Shown: positions 51,830-61,341, counted from the first letter of the stretch. The stretch: DNA of 64,000 bases from CAVSIS01 sp963814875 (GCA_963814875.1 CAWFFJ010000023.1:92205-156204); one strand, 5' to 3'. Made by a program: numbers and translations. The notes: generated by a model not told the origin, from the sequence alone.

Positions 51830-52574
51830 CCCGCGCATCATCGCGTTCTTGTGCAACTGGTGAGCGTACTCCGCTGCGGACATGTCTGGAGTTACCAGAC
51901 AAAGCTACGCTCCGGAGATCCGCATCATCCGCCTCATGTGCACCGGCCGGGTGGACCTGGCCTTCGTGCTCCGCGCCCTGTCGAGCGGCGCCGACGGGGT
52001 GATCATCGGCGGCTGCTGGCCCGGTGAATGCCACTACGTGACCGAGGGCAACTACGACGCCCTGGCCAACGTGCACCTGACGAAGAAGCTGCTGCAGCTG
52101 ATCGGCGTCAAACCGGAGCGGGTGCGGCTGGAGTGGATCGCAGCCTCCGAGGGCATCCGATTCGCCGAGGCCATGAGCGACTTCGCTGACACCCTGCGAG
52201 GCCTGGGTCCCCTCGGCGAGGGTGACGGCATCGACGAGGCGAGCCTGGCGCGCAAGCTCGGCGCCGCCGTCCAGCTGATCCCCTTCCTCAAGCTGGTGGA
52301 GCGGGAGAAGCTGCGCGTGCCGCAGAAGTCGGAGGCGGCCTACTCCGAGTTCTTCGCCTCCGCCGAGGTCGACCGGATCTTCTCGGAGCTGATCGCCGAC
52401 AAGCTGGCGGTCAGCGAGATCCTGATGCTGCTGGAGGAGAGGCCGCGATCCACCGGCGAGATCTCCCAGACCATGGGTCTGAGCCCATCGGAGGTCTCCA
52501 AGATCATGAACAGCTCGTCGCGGCGGGGTCTGGTGAGCTACGACCTCGAGCAGAGATGCTACGCACTGGCCTGA
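51822..52574 (+). CDS. bamF: BamF, MvhD-like Fe-S subunit, predicted selenoprotein
   Basis: 250 residues with selenocysteine at codon 14. The ATG at 51822 overlaps the bamE stop and reads MYSPRIIAFLCNW, then TGA (51861-51863), then AYSAADMSGVTRQSYAPEIR. MvhD-family proteins have CNWC(T/S)Y at this place, and some have CNWU, so the TGA sits exactly where the cluster-binding Cys belongs. A hairpin follows it. Later motifs fit: IRLMCTGRVDLAFVLRALSS and GGCWPGECHYVTEGNYDALA. The C-terminal 80 residues (ILMLLEERPRSTGEISQTMG, LSPSEVSKIMNSSSRRGLVS) look like a winged helix-turn-helix. Starting at the first ATG after the TGA would lose the binding motif. Confidence 0.93.
51861..51901 (+). promoter_or_regulatory. 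Selenocysteine codon and SECIS-like hairpin in bamF
   Basis: TGA at 51861-51863. A 7-bp perfect stem, TGTCTGG (51883-51889) and CCAGACA (51895-51901), carries a five-base loop AGTTA that contains G then U near its tip. The loop lies 27 bases after the TGA, inside the spacing allowed for bacterial SECIS elements read by SelB. Stem and loop also encode MSGVTRQ, so it is within the coding region as expected for bacteria. Confidence 0.8.
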
Positions 52575-52585
52575 GGGATCAGAGC

Positions 52586-53039
52586 ATGGATCACGACCTG
52601 GTGGACCAGATCATCGACCGGCACCACGCCGAAGCCAGCGCCCTGATCCAGGTGCTGCTGGAGATTCAGGCCGAGGCCAACTGGCTCTGCACGGAAAGTC
52701 TCAAGACGAGTGAGCGAGCGGCTCGAGGTGCCCCTGGCGCGAGTGCAGCACGTCGCCACCTTCTACAAGGCCTTCAGCCTGGTGCCGAAGGGCCGCCACC
52801 AGGTCCATGTCTGCATGGGCACCGCCTGCCACGTGCGCGGCGCCCCGCGGGTGTTGAGCGCGGTGCAGGACGCCACCGGCATCGGACCGGGCGAGACCGA
52901 CCTCGAGCTGAAGTTCAGTGTCGAGACCGTGAACTGTCTGGGCTGCTGCGCCCTCGGGCCGGTGATCGAGATCAACGGCACCACCCACGGCAAGGTCTCC
53001 ACGGCTGCGACCGCCAAGGTCCTCGAGCGTTATGAGTAG
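52586..53039 (+). CDS. bamG: BamG, NuoE/HndA-like [2Fe-2S] subunit, frameshifted
   Basis: About 150 residues if one extra base near 52707-52713 is dropped. The first part (IIDRHHAEASALIQVLLEIQ, AEANWLCTESLK) is the N-terminal helical part of NuoE; after the shift it reads VSERLEVPLARVQHVATFYK and on to HVCMGTACHVRGAPRVL and VNCLGCCALGPVIEINGT, the four Cys of the thioredoxin-like [2Fe-2S] site. The two parts join at the expected place. The subunit takes part in NADH-dependent electron entry with BamH and BamI. Its end overlaps the bamH ATG by eight bases. The shift is one base, CTCAAG(A)CGAGTGAGC. Confidence 0.88.
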
Positions 53040-54963
53040 GGATCGCCCATGCCGTTCGCCGGCCGAGCTGGAGGAGCACCGGCAGAGTCTCGCGCGCGAC
53101 CCCGACCGGCCCTGCGTGTCCATCTGCGCCGGCGCCGGCTGCCTGGCGTCGGGTGCGGCCGAGGTCATCGCCGCCTTCGAGACCGAGCTGGCGGAGCAGG
53201 GCCTGGCGGCGGAGGTGGACCGCCAGGGCACCGGCTGCCCGGGGTTCTGCGAGCGGGGGCCGGTGGTGGTGCTGCATCCTCAGGAGATCTGCTATCTGCA
53301 GGTCACGGCCGCCGACGTTCCCGAGATCGTGGCTGTCAGCCTCAAGGGCGACGGGGTGGTCGAGCGGCTGCTTTAGGAGGACCCGACCACCGGCGAGCGC
53401 GTCGAACGCGAGCAGGACATCCCCTTCTACGCCAATCAGCATCGCCTGCTGCTCGAGGCCAACAGCCGGATCGACTCCAGGAGCCTCGACGACTACCTGG
53501 CCATCGGCGGCTACACGGCACTGGTCAAGGCGCTGTTCGCGATGACTCCCGAGGAGGTGCTGGCCCAGGTCAAGACGTCGAATCTGCGCGGCCGGGGCGG
53601 CGCCGGCTTCCCGACCGGCGCCAAGTGGGAGGGCTCCCGCAACGCCCCCGGCGAGCCCAAGTACGTGATCGTCAACGCCGACGAAGGCGACCCCGGCGCC
53701 TTCATGGACCGTGCCCTGCTCGAGGGCAACCCCCACTCGGTGCTCGAGGGACTGATCATCGGCGGCTACACCATCGGCGCCCACGAGGGCTACGTCTACG
53801 TGCGCCAGGAGTACCCCCTGGCGGTCAAGAACCTGAGCCACGCCATCGAGCAGGCGCGAGGGTACGGCCTGCTGGGCGAGGACATCCTCGGCTCCGGCTT
53901 CGACTTCTCAGTCAAGGTCCACAAGGGCGCCGGGGCCTTCGTCTGCGGCGAGTCCACCGCCCTGATGACCGCCCTCGAGGGCCGGGCGGGGGAGCCGCGG
54001 CCCAAGTACGTCCGCTCCAACGTCAAGGGGTTGTGGGGGAGGCCCAGCGTCCTCAACAACGTGGAGACCTGGGCCAACGTGCCGCTGATCGTCAACCACG
54101 GCGGCGACTGGTTCGCCCAGATCGGCACCGCGCGCAGCACCGGCACCAAGATCTTCTCCCTGGTGGGCAAGATCACCAACACCGGGCTGGTGGAGGTGCC
54201 CATGGGCATGAGCCTGAGGGGAATCGTCGACACCATCGGCGGTGGCATTCCGGGCGGCAAGCGCTTCAAGGCCGTGCAGACCGGGGGGCCTTCGGGCGGC
54301 TGCATTCCGGAGCAGCTCCTGGACCTGCCGGTGGGCTTCGACGAGCTGTCCCAGGCCGGATCCATGATGGGCTCCGGCGGCATGATCGTCATGGACGAGG
54401 ACACGTGCATGGTGGACGTGGCCCGGTACTTCGTCGACTTTCTCACCGACGAGTCCTGCGGCAAGTGCCTGCCCTGCCGCGAGGGCCTGCGCCAGATGCG
54501 CAAGATCCTCACCCGGATCTGCGCGGGCAAGGGCCGGGACGGTGATCTCGAGACCCTGGAGGAGCTCTCCGAGGTGGCCATGGAAGCCTCGCTGTGCGCC
54601 CTCGGCAAGAGTGCCCCGAATCCCTTCCTGAGCACCCTGCGCTACTTTCGCGACGAGTACGAGGCCCACATCCACGACAAGCGCTGCCCGGCCCTGGCGT
54701 GCAAGGAGCTGGTCTCGTACTACATCGATCCGGAAAAGTGCAAGGCCTGTCTGATCTGCCTCGGTCAGTGCCCCTCTCAGGGCATCATCGGGGCCAAGAA
54801 TACGATCCATGTCATCGACCAGGAGAAGTGCGACGCCTGCGGGGTGTGCTTCGAGGTCTGCCCATCCCGCTTCGACGCGGTGATCAAGATCTCGGGCGCT
54901 CCCGTGCCGCCACCGATCCCCGAAACGCAACGCACGATCGTCAGAAAGAGCCGGGCGACATGA
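53032..54963 (+). CDS. bamH: BamH, NuoF/HndC-like NADH-binding flavoprotein with an in-frame amber codon
   Basis: 643 residues if TAG at 53374-53376 is read through. Before it: a thioredoxin-like [2Fe-2S] domain (SICAGAGCLASGAAEVIAAF, GCPGFCERGPVVVL) ending GDGVVERLL. After it, in the same frame: EDPTTGERVEREQDIPFY, then NLRGRGGAGFPTGAKWEGSR (NADH), VIVNADEGDPGAFMDRALLE (FMN), ESCGKCLPCREGLRQM (N3 cluster) and two C-terminal ferredoxin motifs (CKACLICLGQCP, CDACGVCFEVCP). Homologues have Tyr here, so TAG is one base from TAC or TAT. There is no start codon for a second protein before ATG 53542, which is too far in. Probably sequence error or a real nonsense mutation. Confidence 0.9.
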
Positions 54964-55565
54964 GCGAGCTCCAGCTGCAGATTGACGGCAAGGAGGTCCG
55001 GGCGGCGGAGGGCATGACTCTGCTCGAGGCAGCGCGGGTTGCGGAGATCTCCATCCCCACCCTCTGCCACCACCCCAAGCTGGAGCCCTTCGGCGGCTGC
55101 CGATTGTGCCTGGTGGAGATCGAGCGGGACGGCCGGACCCGGCTGGTGGTGTCGTGCGTCTACCTGGCGGAGACGGGCCTGGTCGTCAGAACCCGGTCAC
55201 AGAAGATCGACCGCCTGCGCAAGACGATGCTCGAGCTGCTGTTGGCCCACGCCCCGGACTCGCCGCAGCTGGTGGAGCTGGCGGCGGAGTACGGCGCCGA
55301 TCGTTCGCGTTTCGACCAGGAGGCCTCCTTCTGCATCCACTGCGGCCTGTGCGTGCGCTACTGCGCCGAGGTCAAGGGGGCGCACGCGGTCGGCTTCATC
55401 GACCGCGGCATCCGCAAGGAGATCAGCTTCCTGCCGGGGATCGCCTCCAAGGAGTGCAACGACTGCAAGGAGTGCTTTCCCCTCTGCCCGACCTCCTATC
55501 TCCAGGCCGCGTTCGTGCTGGTCGAATCGCTGACTTTCCCCCGCGATCGGGCACCTCGTTCGTAG
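54960..55565 (+). CDS. bamI: BamI, NuoG-like Fe-S subunit
   Basis: 201 residues from ATG 54960, overlapping bamH as ATGA. A 2Fe-2S plant-type ferredoxin start (VRAAEGMTLLEAARVAEISI, PTLCHHPKLEPFGGCRLCLV) is followed by His-Cys3 type and ferredoxin sites (FCIHCGLCVRYCAEVKGAHA, CNDCKECFPLCPTSYLQAAF). It is the short NuoG-like form of HndD-type complexes, with no catalytic molybdopterin domain. It passes electrons from BamH to the Hdr-like part. Last gene of the operon; a GTTCG/CGAAC hairpin across the stop is not a convincing terminator. Confidence 0.9.
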   Translation: MSELQLQIDGKEVRAAEGMTLLEAARVAEISIPTLCHHPKLEPFGGCRLCLVEIERDGRTRLVVSCVYLAETGLVVRTRSQKIDRLRKTMLELLLAHAPDSPQLVELAAEYGADRSRFDQEASFCIHCGLCVRYCAEVKGAHAVGFIDRGIRKEISFLPGIASKECNDCKECFPLCPTSYLQAAFVLVESLTFPRDRAPRS

Positions 55566-55685
55566 CGAACGGCGAAGCGATATCGGGGGAGGCCTTGGAC
55601 GACATCCTCGGCCTGCGCGGCATCAGATGCGGCCGTTCGAGCCGCTCGGTGCCCTGGAAACCTAGGCTCCCGGCACGCACCTGCG

Positions 55686-58325
55686 ATGCTCGACCGCAGT
55701 AGTACACTGGCTCAGCCAATGCAGTCCCCTTTCTCTGAGGATGAAACTCTGGAGGGGGTCGGCGGTCACGAAACCCCGTCCGACCACCGCGCCCAGCTTC
55801 GGCCGAACATCGCCGGGTACCGCATTCTCGGGCAGCTCGGGTCGGGCGGCATGGGGAGCGTGTTCGAGGCCGAGCAGCTCGAGCCGGTGCGGCGACGCGT
55901 CGCGCTCAAGGTCGTCAAGTGGGGGATGGACACCCGCGAGGTCATCGCCCGCTTCGAGTCGGAGCGCCAGGCCCTGGCGCTCATGGACCATCCTTCGATT
56001 GCGCGAGTCTACGGCGCCGGCTCGACAGAGCGGGGGCGGCCCTACTTCGCCATGGAGCTGGTCGCGGGGATCCCGATCACCGAATACTGCGACAAGCATC
56101 GCTACCGGACACGGGAGCGGCTCGAGCTGTTGAGCAAGGTCTGCGACGGCGTACAGCACGCGCATCAGAAGAGCATCATCCACCGCGACCTGAAGCCCTC
56201 GAACATTTTGGTGACCGTCCAGGACAACAAGCCGGTGCCGAAGATCATCGACTTCGGCGTCGCCAAGGCGACCGCTCAGCACCTGACCGAGCGCACGGTC
56301 TTCACCGAGCACGGGCAGCTCATCGGCACACCGGAGTACATGAGCCCGGAGCAGGCCGAGATGACCGGCCTGGACGTCGACACGCGAACCGACATCTATT
56401 CGCTCGGCGTCATTCTCTACGAGCTGCTGACCGGAGTGCTGCCGTTCGATTCGCGGGAGCTTCGCAGCCTGGGGATCGCCGAGATCCAACGCCGGATCCG
56501 GGAGTCGGAGCCAGCGAAGCCGAGCACGCGGATCGGTCGGTTGGAACCGGAGGCGGCGGCCAAGGTGGCGGCCGACCGCGCCACCGACCCGTCGACGCTG
56601 GCCAGGCACCTGGCGGGCGACCTCGACTGGATCGTCATGAGGTGCTTGGACAAGGACCGCACCCGCCGCTACGCGACAGCTAACGCCCTGGCGCTCGAGC
56701 TCGGGCGGTATCTGGCCGACGAGCCGGTCCTGGCGCGGCCTCCGAGCGCGGCCTACCGATGGGGCAAGTTCGTGCGCCGCAATCGCGCGGCCGTCACAGC
56801 GGGCGCGCTGATCGTCGCCGCCATGGTGACGGGCATCGTCGGCACCACCTGGGGGATGGTGCGGGCGCGCCGTGCGGCCGAGGCGGAAGCGGCCGCCAAG
56901 AAGGAGGCGGAGCAGGTGGCGACCTTCCAGAGCGAGCAGCTCGCCGGGATCGACGTGCCGCTCATGGGGTCCCGCCTCCACGACGACCTGGTGGAACGGT
57001 ACGGCAGGCAGCTCGAGGCTCGGGGGGGGCTGAGCGACAGCGAGCGGACGGCGGCTGTCGAGCAGTTCCGTGACTCCCTCGGCGAGATCGACTTCGTGGG
57101 CACGTCCCTGGGGCTCCTCGACGCCACCGTGTTCGAAGGCGCGCTCGAGGCGATCGACACGAAGTTCGCGGACCGGCCCTTGTTTCAGGCGCGAATGCTG
57201 CACACGCTGGCGGACACCATGCGCCGGCTCGGACTGCTGGAGCGGGCCACGGTGGCCGAGACCCGGGCGTTGAAGATCCGGCGCGAGAAGCTCGGCGACG
57301 ACGACCCGTCCACGCTGGAGGCCGCCAACAGCCTGGGCGTGATCCAATACCAGAGCGGACGCTACGCACAGGCCGAGAAGCTCTACCTCGACACCCTGGA
57401 GAGGCGGCGGCGTGTTCTCGGGGAGGACGACCCGAAGACTCTCCAGTCGATCAACAACCTGGCCGGTCTGTTCTGGAGCCAGGGTCGCATCGAGGAGGCC
57501 CTGCCCCTCGTTCAGGAGGCGCTGGCCAGGAATCGGCGGGTCGACGGGGAGGACAGCCTCTCCACGTTGGCCTCGAAGCGGCACCTGGCGATCCTCTACC
57601 TGGCGCTGCGCCGCTTCCGGGAGGCCGAGCCGCTGTACCTCGAGGTGCTCGAGAAGCAGCGCGACCTGCTCGGGCCCGACGACCCGCAGACCCTGAGCAG
57701 CATGAGCAGCGTGGCGACCCTCTACCAGCGGATGGGCCGCGACGAAGAGGCCGAGCCGCTCTTTCGCAAGGTGTTCGAGGCCCGGCGCCGTTCCCTCGGC
57801 GCAGAGCATCCGCTCACGCTGAGGGTCGAGAACAGCCTCGGGAACCTCCTGGTCGTCATGGGGAAGTACGACGAGGCCGAATCGCTCTTGCGCGAGGCGC
57901 TCGATGGCTACGACCGAGCGTTCCCGAAGGACAACCCGGAGAGATTGAGCGCGATGAACAACCTCGGCGGCCTCTACGTCGACATGGGGCGCCTCGAGGA
58001 GGCCGAGCCCCTGTTGCAGGAAGCTCTGGCCCGCCGCCTGAAGACTCTGGGCAAGGATCATCCCCACGTGGGATGGTCGTACTACTACCTCGGATGTCTG
58101 GCCGCGGCCCGCGGCAATCACGACGAGGCCATCCGCGACCTGCGCCGAGCCGTCGAGCTGGATTGGGCCGATCCGAGAATCCGCACGGAGCCGAGCCTCG
58201 ACGGACTGCGAGGCGACCCCGAGTTCGAGGCGATCCTCCGCCAGGTGGGAGAGCGTTTGGGGACAGGAAGTTCCTTTTCGGCCACGCGGCGGAGTCCATC
58301 TCTGGATCAGGACACACCCCCCTGA
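55686..58325 (+). CDS. Serine/threonine protein kinase with TPR (kinesin light chain-like) repeats
   Basis: 879 residues (868 from ATG 55719). Kinase domain residues about 35-330: LGSGGMGSVFEAEQLEPVRR (glycine loop), VALKVVKWGMD (Lys), IIHRDLKPSNIL (catalytic loop), IIDFGVAKATA, GTPEYMSPEQAEMT. One membrane helix follows (VTAGALIVAAMVTGIVGTTW, about residue 370), then about eight 42-residue TPRs of the kinesin light chain type (TLEAANSLGVIQYQSGRYAQ, TLSSMSSVATLYQRMGRDEE), probably outside the cytosol. The family is abundant in Acidobacteriota and Planctomycetota. It is in the same direction as the bam operon, 120 bases later, but a link to ring reduction is only positional. Confidence 0.93.
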   Translation: MLDRSSTLAQPMQSPFSEDETLEGVGGHETPSDHRAQLRPNIAGYRILGQLGSGGMGSVFEAEQLEPVRRRVALKVVKWGMDTREVIARFESERQALALMDHPSIARVYGAGSTERGRPYFAMELVAGIPITEYCDKHRYRTRERLELLSKVCDGVQHAHQKSIIHRDLKPSNILVTVQDNKPVPKIIDFGVAKATAQHLTERTVFTEHGQLIGTPEYMSPEQAEMTGLDVDTRTDIYSLGVILYELLTGVLPFDSRELRSLGIAEIQRRIRESEPAKPSTRIGRLEPEAAAKVAADRATDPSTLARHLAGDLDWIVMRCLDKDRTRRYATANALALELGRYLADEPVLARPPSAAYRWGKFVRRNRAAVTAGALIVAAMVTGIVGTTWGMVRARRAAEAEAAAKKEAEQVATFQSEQLAGIDVPLMGSRLHDDLVERYGRQLEARGGLSDSERTAAVEQFRDSLGEIDFVGTSLGLLDATVFEGALEAIDTKFADRPLFQARMLHTLADTMRRLGLLERATVAETRALKIRREKLGDDDPSTLEAANSLGVIQYQSGRYAQAEKLYLDTLERRRRVLGEDDPKTLQSINNLAGLFWSQGRIEEALPLVQEALARNRRVDGEDSLSTLASKRHLAILYLALRRFREAEPLYLEVLEKQRDLLGPDDPQTLSSMSSVATLYQRMGRDEEAEPLFRKVFEARRRSLGAEHPLTLRVENSLGNLLVVMGKYDEAESLLREALDGYDRAFPKDNPERLSAMNNLGGLYVDMGRLEEAEPLLQEALARRLKTLGKDHPHVGWSYYYLGCLAAARGNHDEAIRDLRRAVELDWADPRIRTEPSLDGLRGDPEFEAILRQVGERLGTGSSFSATRRSPSLDQDTPP

Positions 58326-58489
58326 GCGGCGTGCTGAGGCCGCGTTGCCAACCGCTTGCGAGCTTCGGACCCGGTTGGAAGGCCGTCTGGACGGCGTGTT
58401 TCGGCGGCCGGCGGCGGACGGGCAGGTGAAGTGGGCGGACTGGGCGCACCAGGATCAGCACTGCGGGGCCGGCGGGCTCCGCAGCCGGG

Positions 58490-58729
58490 TCAGGAGGCGA
58501 CAGCCGGCAGGGCGTGACCGAGCGGGGGTCCGCGCTCTAGGTGACGGCCAGTTTGCTCGAGATGGCCGAGGATCGTGTCGACCACGTCGTGGTCGAGGAT
58601 GAACGCAACGACGCGCATCTCGGCGCCGCACGACGGGCAGCGCGTCTTCGACCAGGAGTGCTGCCGTCGCCGCCGATCGCTTCGCCGCGCACGACGGGCA
58701 CAGCTCGCGCGACCGCCCGCCACAGTCAA
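58490..58729 (-). pseudogene. IS91-family transposase C-terminal remnant
   Basis: About 79 residues on the minus strand. KTRCPSCGAEMRVVAFILDH followed by DVVDTILGHLEQTGRH matches the zinc-knuckle and last helices of IS91/IS801-type transposases (CPxC...MRxxAFIxDxxVVxxIxxHL). The catalytic HUH part is absent, and no terminal repeats are seen. The 442-base gap 58326-58768 holds nothing else. It is a scar of insertion between the STPK gene and the class I reductase genes. Confidence 0.5.
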
Positions 58730-58768
58730 GGTCTCAAGGGCATCCGACGGGCGCTACGGGGCGCAGTG

Positions 58769-59237
58769 CTAGGTCGAAAGATCCGCCTCGAGCACCAGCC
58801 GCGGCACCGGGGCGAGCCCCATGCGGCCGAAGAACGCCACCAGCTCGTGGTCGTCCCACGCGACCTCGGTGCGCAGGCGCTCGATGCGCAGCGCCTGCAG
58901 GTTGCGGACTAGCTGCTCGTACATCGCGCGGGCGATGCCGCGCCCGGCGAAGGCACGGTCCACCAGCACCGTGTCGAGCACGGCGAGCGGCTCGGGCAGA
59001 CCGAACTCGCCGTAGTGGACCTCGGCGAGCATCGCGCCGACCAGCAGGTCGTCGACCTCGGCCCCGAGCGACACCCGCACGTCGCTGTCCTCGAGCGCAC
59101 GCGTGAGCTTGCCCTCGAACCACTGACGGCGGCTGCCGGCCGGTGATGTGGTGGTCGATCGCCACCAGCCGCGCGCAGTCCGTGGGCCTCAGGTTGCGGA
59201 TGATCACTCCGCTGTCGTCGCTGTAGTCGCCGTCCAT
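58769..59237 (-). CDS. GNAT-family N-acetyltransferase, frameshifted
   Basis: About 155 residues after removal of one extra base near 59130-59138. ATG 59237 has GGAGGAGCCGC before it. N-terminal part SDDSGVIIRNLRPTDCARLV with AIDHHITGR, then RRQWFEGKLTRALEDSDVRV and the acetyl-CoA pyrophosphate loop VDRAFAGRGIARAMYEQLVR, ending in VAFFGRMGLAPVPRLVLEAD. The target is unknown. It overlaps the 3' end of bcrD by 34 bases, so it probably belongs to the bcr operon as its fifth gene. Confidence 0.75.
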
Positions 59238-60066
59238 GCGGCTCCTCCGAGGTTGAGGCGTTGGTGACGGAAGGCGCCCCACAGGGCGGCGCCGAGAGCT
59301 CCGGCGAAGAGACTGAGGGGATGGCCCGTGACGCGGATCGCCCCACCGAAGCGGTTGTCCTCGTTGAGGGCGTCCTGCAGCGCAGCGAGCAGGCCGGCGT
59401 CGCTGGCGAGGCCGCCGCTGACGAGCACGACCCCTGACACGCCGATCGAACGCAGCAGGCGTGCGAAACGCAGCGCCATGCTCTCGTGGATGCCGCGCAG
59501 GATGTTCGCGGTGGAGATGCCGCGCGACACCATGTTGATCACGTCGGTCTCGGCGAGCACCGCACAGATCGAGGAGACCTTCTCGGGCGCATCGGCCTCG
59601 AGCGACAGCCCGCCGATCTCCGCCTGCGAGACGCCGAGGTAGCGGGCGATGTTCTCGAGGAACTGGCCCGAGCCCGAGGCGCACTGGCTGGTCATCTTGT
59701 AGCTCAGGACCTTGCCGCGCCCGTCCATGAGGATCGCGCGGCTGTGCAGGGCGCCGACGTCGAGCACCGCGCGCGCCGCGGGTTCGAGGAAGAGGCCGCC
59801 GCGGGCGTGGGTGGTCATGCCGTAGAAGTGGCCGGTGGCGAAGGGAACGTCCTCCCCCTCACCAGTGGTCGCAACGTAGTCGACGGCTGCAACATCCGCT
59901 GCCCGCTACCGCGGTGCCGAAGACCTCGTCGACCACGGCCGCGATCTCGCGCCGCCGGATGCGCGCCGACCGCCCGGGCGATGAGCCGTGCCTCGTCGCC
60001 GAAGCACTCCATGATCACTGCCTTGACCGCCCCGGAGCCGACGTCGACGCCCGCGGTGATGGTCAT
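59204..60066 (-). CDS. bcrD: Class I benzoyl-CoA reductase, BcrD ATPase subunit, two frameshifts
   Basis: About 286 residues (BcrD is about 280) after removing single bases near 59962 and 59910. Pieces: MTITAGVDVGSGAVKAVIME, then IRRREIAAVVDEVFG, then VDYVATTGEGEDVPFATGHF and YGMTTHARGGLFLEPAARAV continuing to the stop. ATPase motifs: VDVGSGAVKAV, LDVGALHSRAILMDGRGKVL, the Fe-S Cys in TSQCASGSGQFLENIARYLG, Cys in SSICAVLAETDVIN, and VVLVSGGLASDAGLLAALQD. It forms a heterodimeric ATPase with BcrA. ATG 60066 overlaps the bcrA stop as ATGA. Confidence 0.88.
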
Positions 60067-61341
60067 GAGCTCGCCTCCCGGTGGGCGAACAGCGCCGCGC
60101 CGAGGGCGCCCGTGAAGATGCTGTCCGGGGAGATGTTGAGGGTGCGGGCGCCGTAGGCCTCGGCGCACAGCTTCCGGAGGGCCGATACCGCGGCCGGGTT
60201 GCGGGCGACGCCGCCGGTGAAGGTGAACTCCTCGTCGACCCCGCCGGAGCGGGCGAGCAGCGACATGGCGCGCAGGATGATGGCGCGATGCAGCCCGGCG
60301 AGGATGTCCTCACGCGCCTCGCCCAGTGACAGCCGCTCGCGCAGCTCCGCGCCCGCGAAGACCGTACAGGTCGAGTTGATCCTGACCGGGCGTGTGCTCG
60401 AGTTCGGCGAGCGGCCCGAGCTCGTGCAGGCCGATGTTCATCTCGTCGGCGATGTAGCCGAGGTAGCGGCCGCAGCCCGCCGCACAGCGGTCGTTCATCT
60501 GGAAGCTGGTCACGATGCCGCGCTCGTCGACCTGGATCGCCTTGGTGTCCTGGCCGCCGATGTCGAGGACCGTCCGGGTGCCCGGAAACAGGGCGTGGGC
60601 GCCGAGCCCGTGGCAGAGGATCTCGGAACGGATCTGCTCCTTCGGAAACGGCAGCCGGGCTCGGCCGTAGCCGGTGCCGACCGTCGCGGCCTCTTCGATC
60701 TCGACGCTGCGGGTCGCCTCGACCGCCGCGACCACCGCCGGCGGGGAGCCGATGCGCTCGAGCGCGCTCGAGATGTGCTCGCCGAAGCCGAGCTCGAGGG
60801 GCTCGTTCTCAACCTTGATGATGCAGCTGTCGTAGAGACCGATGAGCAGGTCGAAGCTGACCCCGTCCGGGTCGGCGATCGTCTCGGCGTGGCGCATGTA
60901 GGCCGAGCCGGCGGCGTCGCGGAAGAAGTCGGAGCGCGGCGCCGTGTCGGCGCCGGCGAAGCGCGCCTCTTCCTCACCGGCCGCGGCAGTGAAGATCGTC
61001 GCCACGGCCGCGCTCGCTGCCGGGGCGAGGGCAGCGGCAACCGTGCGATCGATCTCCTCCTGAACCAGCTCGTGCAGGCGCCCGAGCTGGGTGAGGGTCT
61101 GACTCAGCCGGAAGGCATCGAGCAGGCGGCCGAGCACCGCCGACCCGGCCGCCGCCTCGACCCCTCGCCGCAGCAGGCCGAAACGGGCGGAGATGAAGGC
61201 CTCCTCCCGTGCCACCGCGGCCGCGAGATCGTAGTTCGAGCGCGAGTTGGTGATGCCGCGGCCGAGGATGGCCCCGGCATCGTCGAGAACGACCGCCTTG
61301 GTGGTCGTCGACCCGAGATCGATCCCGACCGAGCACCTCAC
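60063..61341 (-). CDS. bcrA: Class I benzoyl-CoA reductase, BcrA ATPase subunit, one frameshift
   Basis: About 425 residues with one extra base near 60386-60390; the pieces join as HELGPLAELEHTP and VRINSTCTVFAGAELRERLS. GTG 61341 overlaps the bcrB stop. ATPase motifs: VGIDLGSTTTKAVVLDDAGA, VLDIGGQDTKAIQVDERGIV, NDRCAAGCGRYLGYIADEMN (cluster Cys) and STCTVF (second Cys), FTFTGGVARNPAAVSALRKL and GALGAALFAH. The insertion of about 150 residues after the first motif (SRSNYDLAAAVAREEAFISA, RSDFFRDAAGSAYMRHAETI) is the mark of the large Thauera-type BcrA; simple HgdC activators lack it. Confidence 0.93.

Noticed and set aside
51822..51881. Starting bamF at the ATG at 51882
   Set aside because: It would remove the CNW-U cluster segment and leave a 52-base gap after bamE, although all neighbouring bam genes overlap or nearly touch.
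53374..53376. Pyrrolysine at the bamH TAG
   Set aside because: No pyl genes are seen, BamH is not a known pyrrolysine protein, and a one-base change from the usual Tyr codon explains it more simply.
55560..55615. Terminator after bamI
   Set aside because: Short hairpins (GTTCG/CGAAC; CCCCCG/CGGGGG) are present, but there is no T tract, so I do not list it as a feature.
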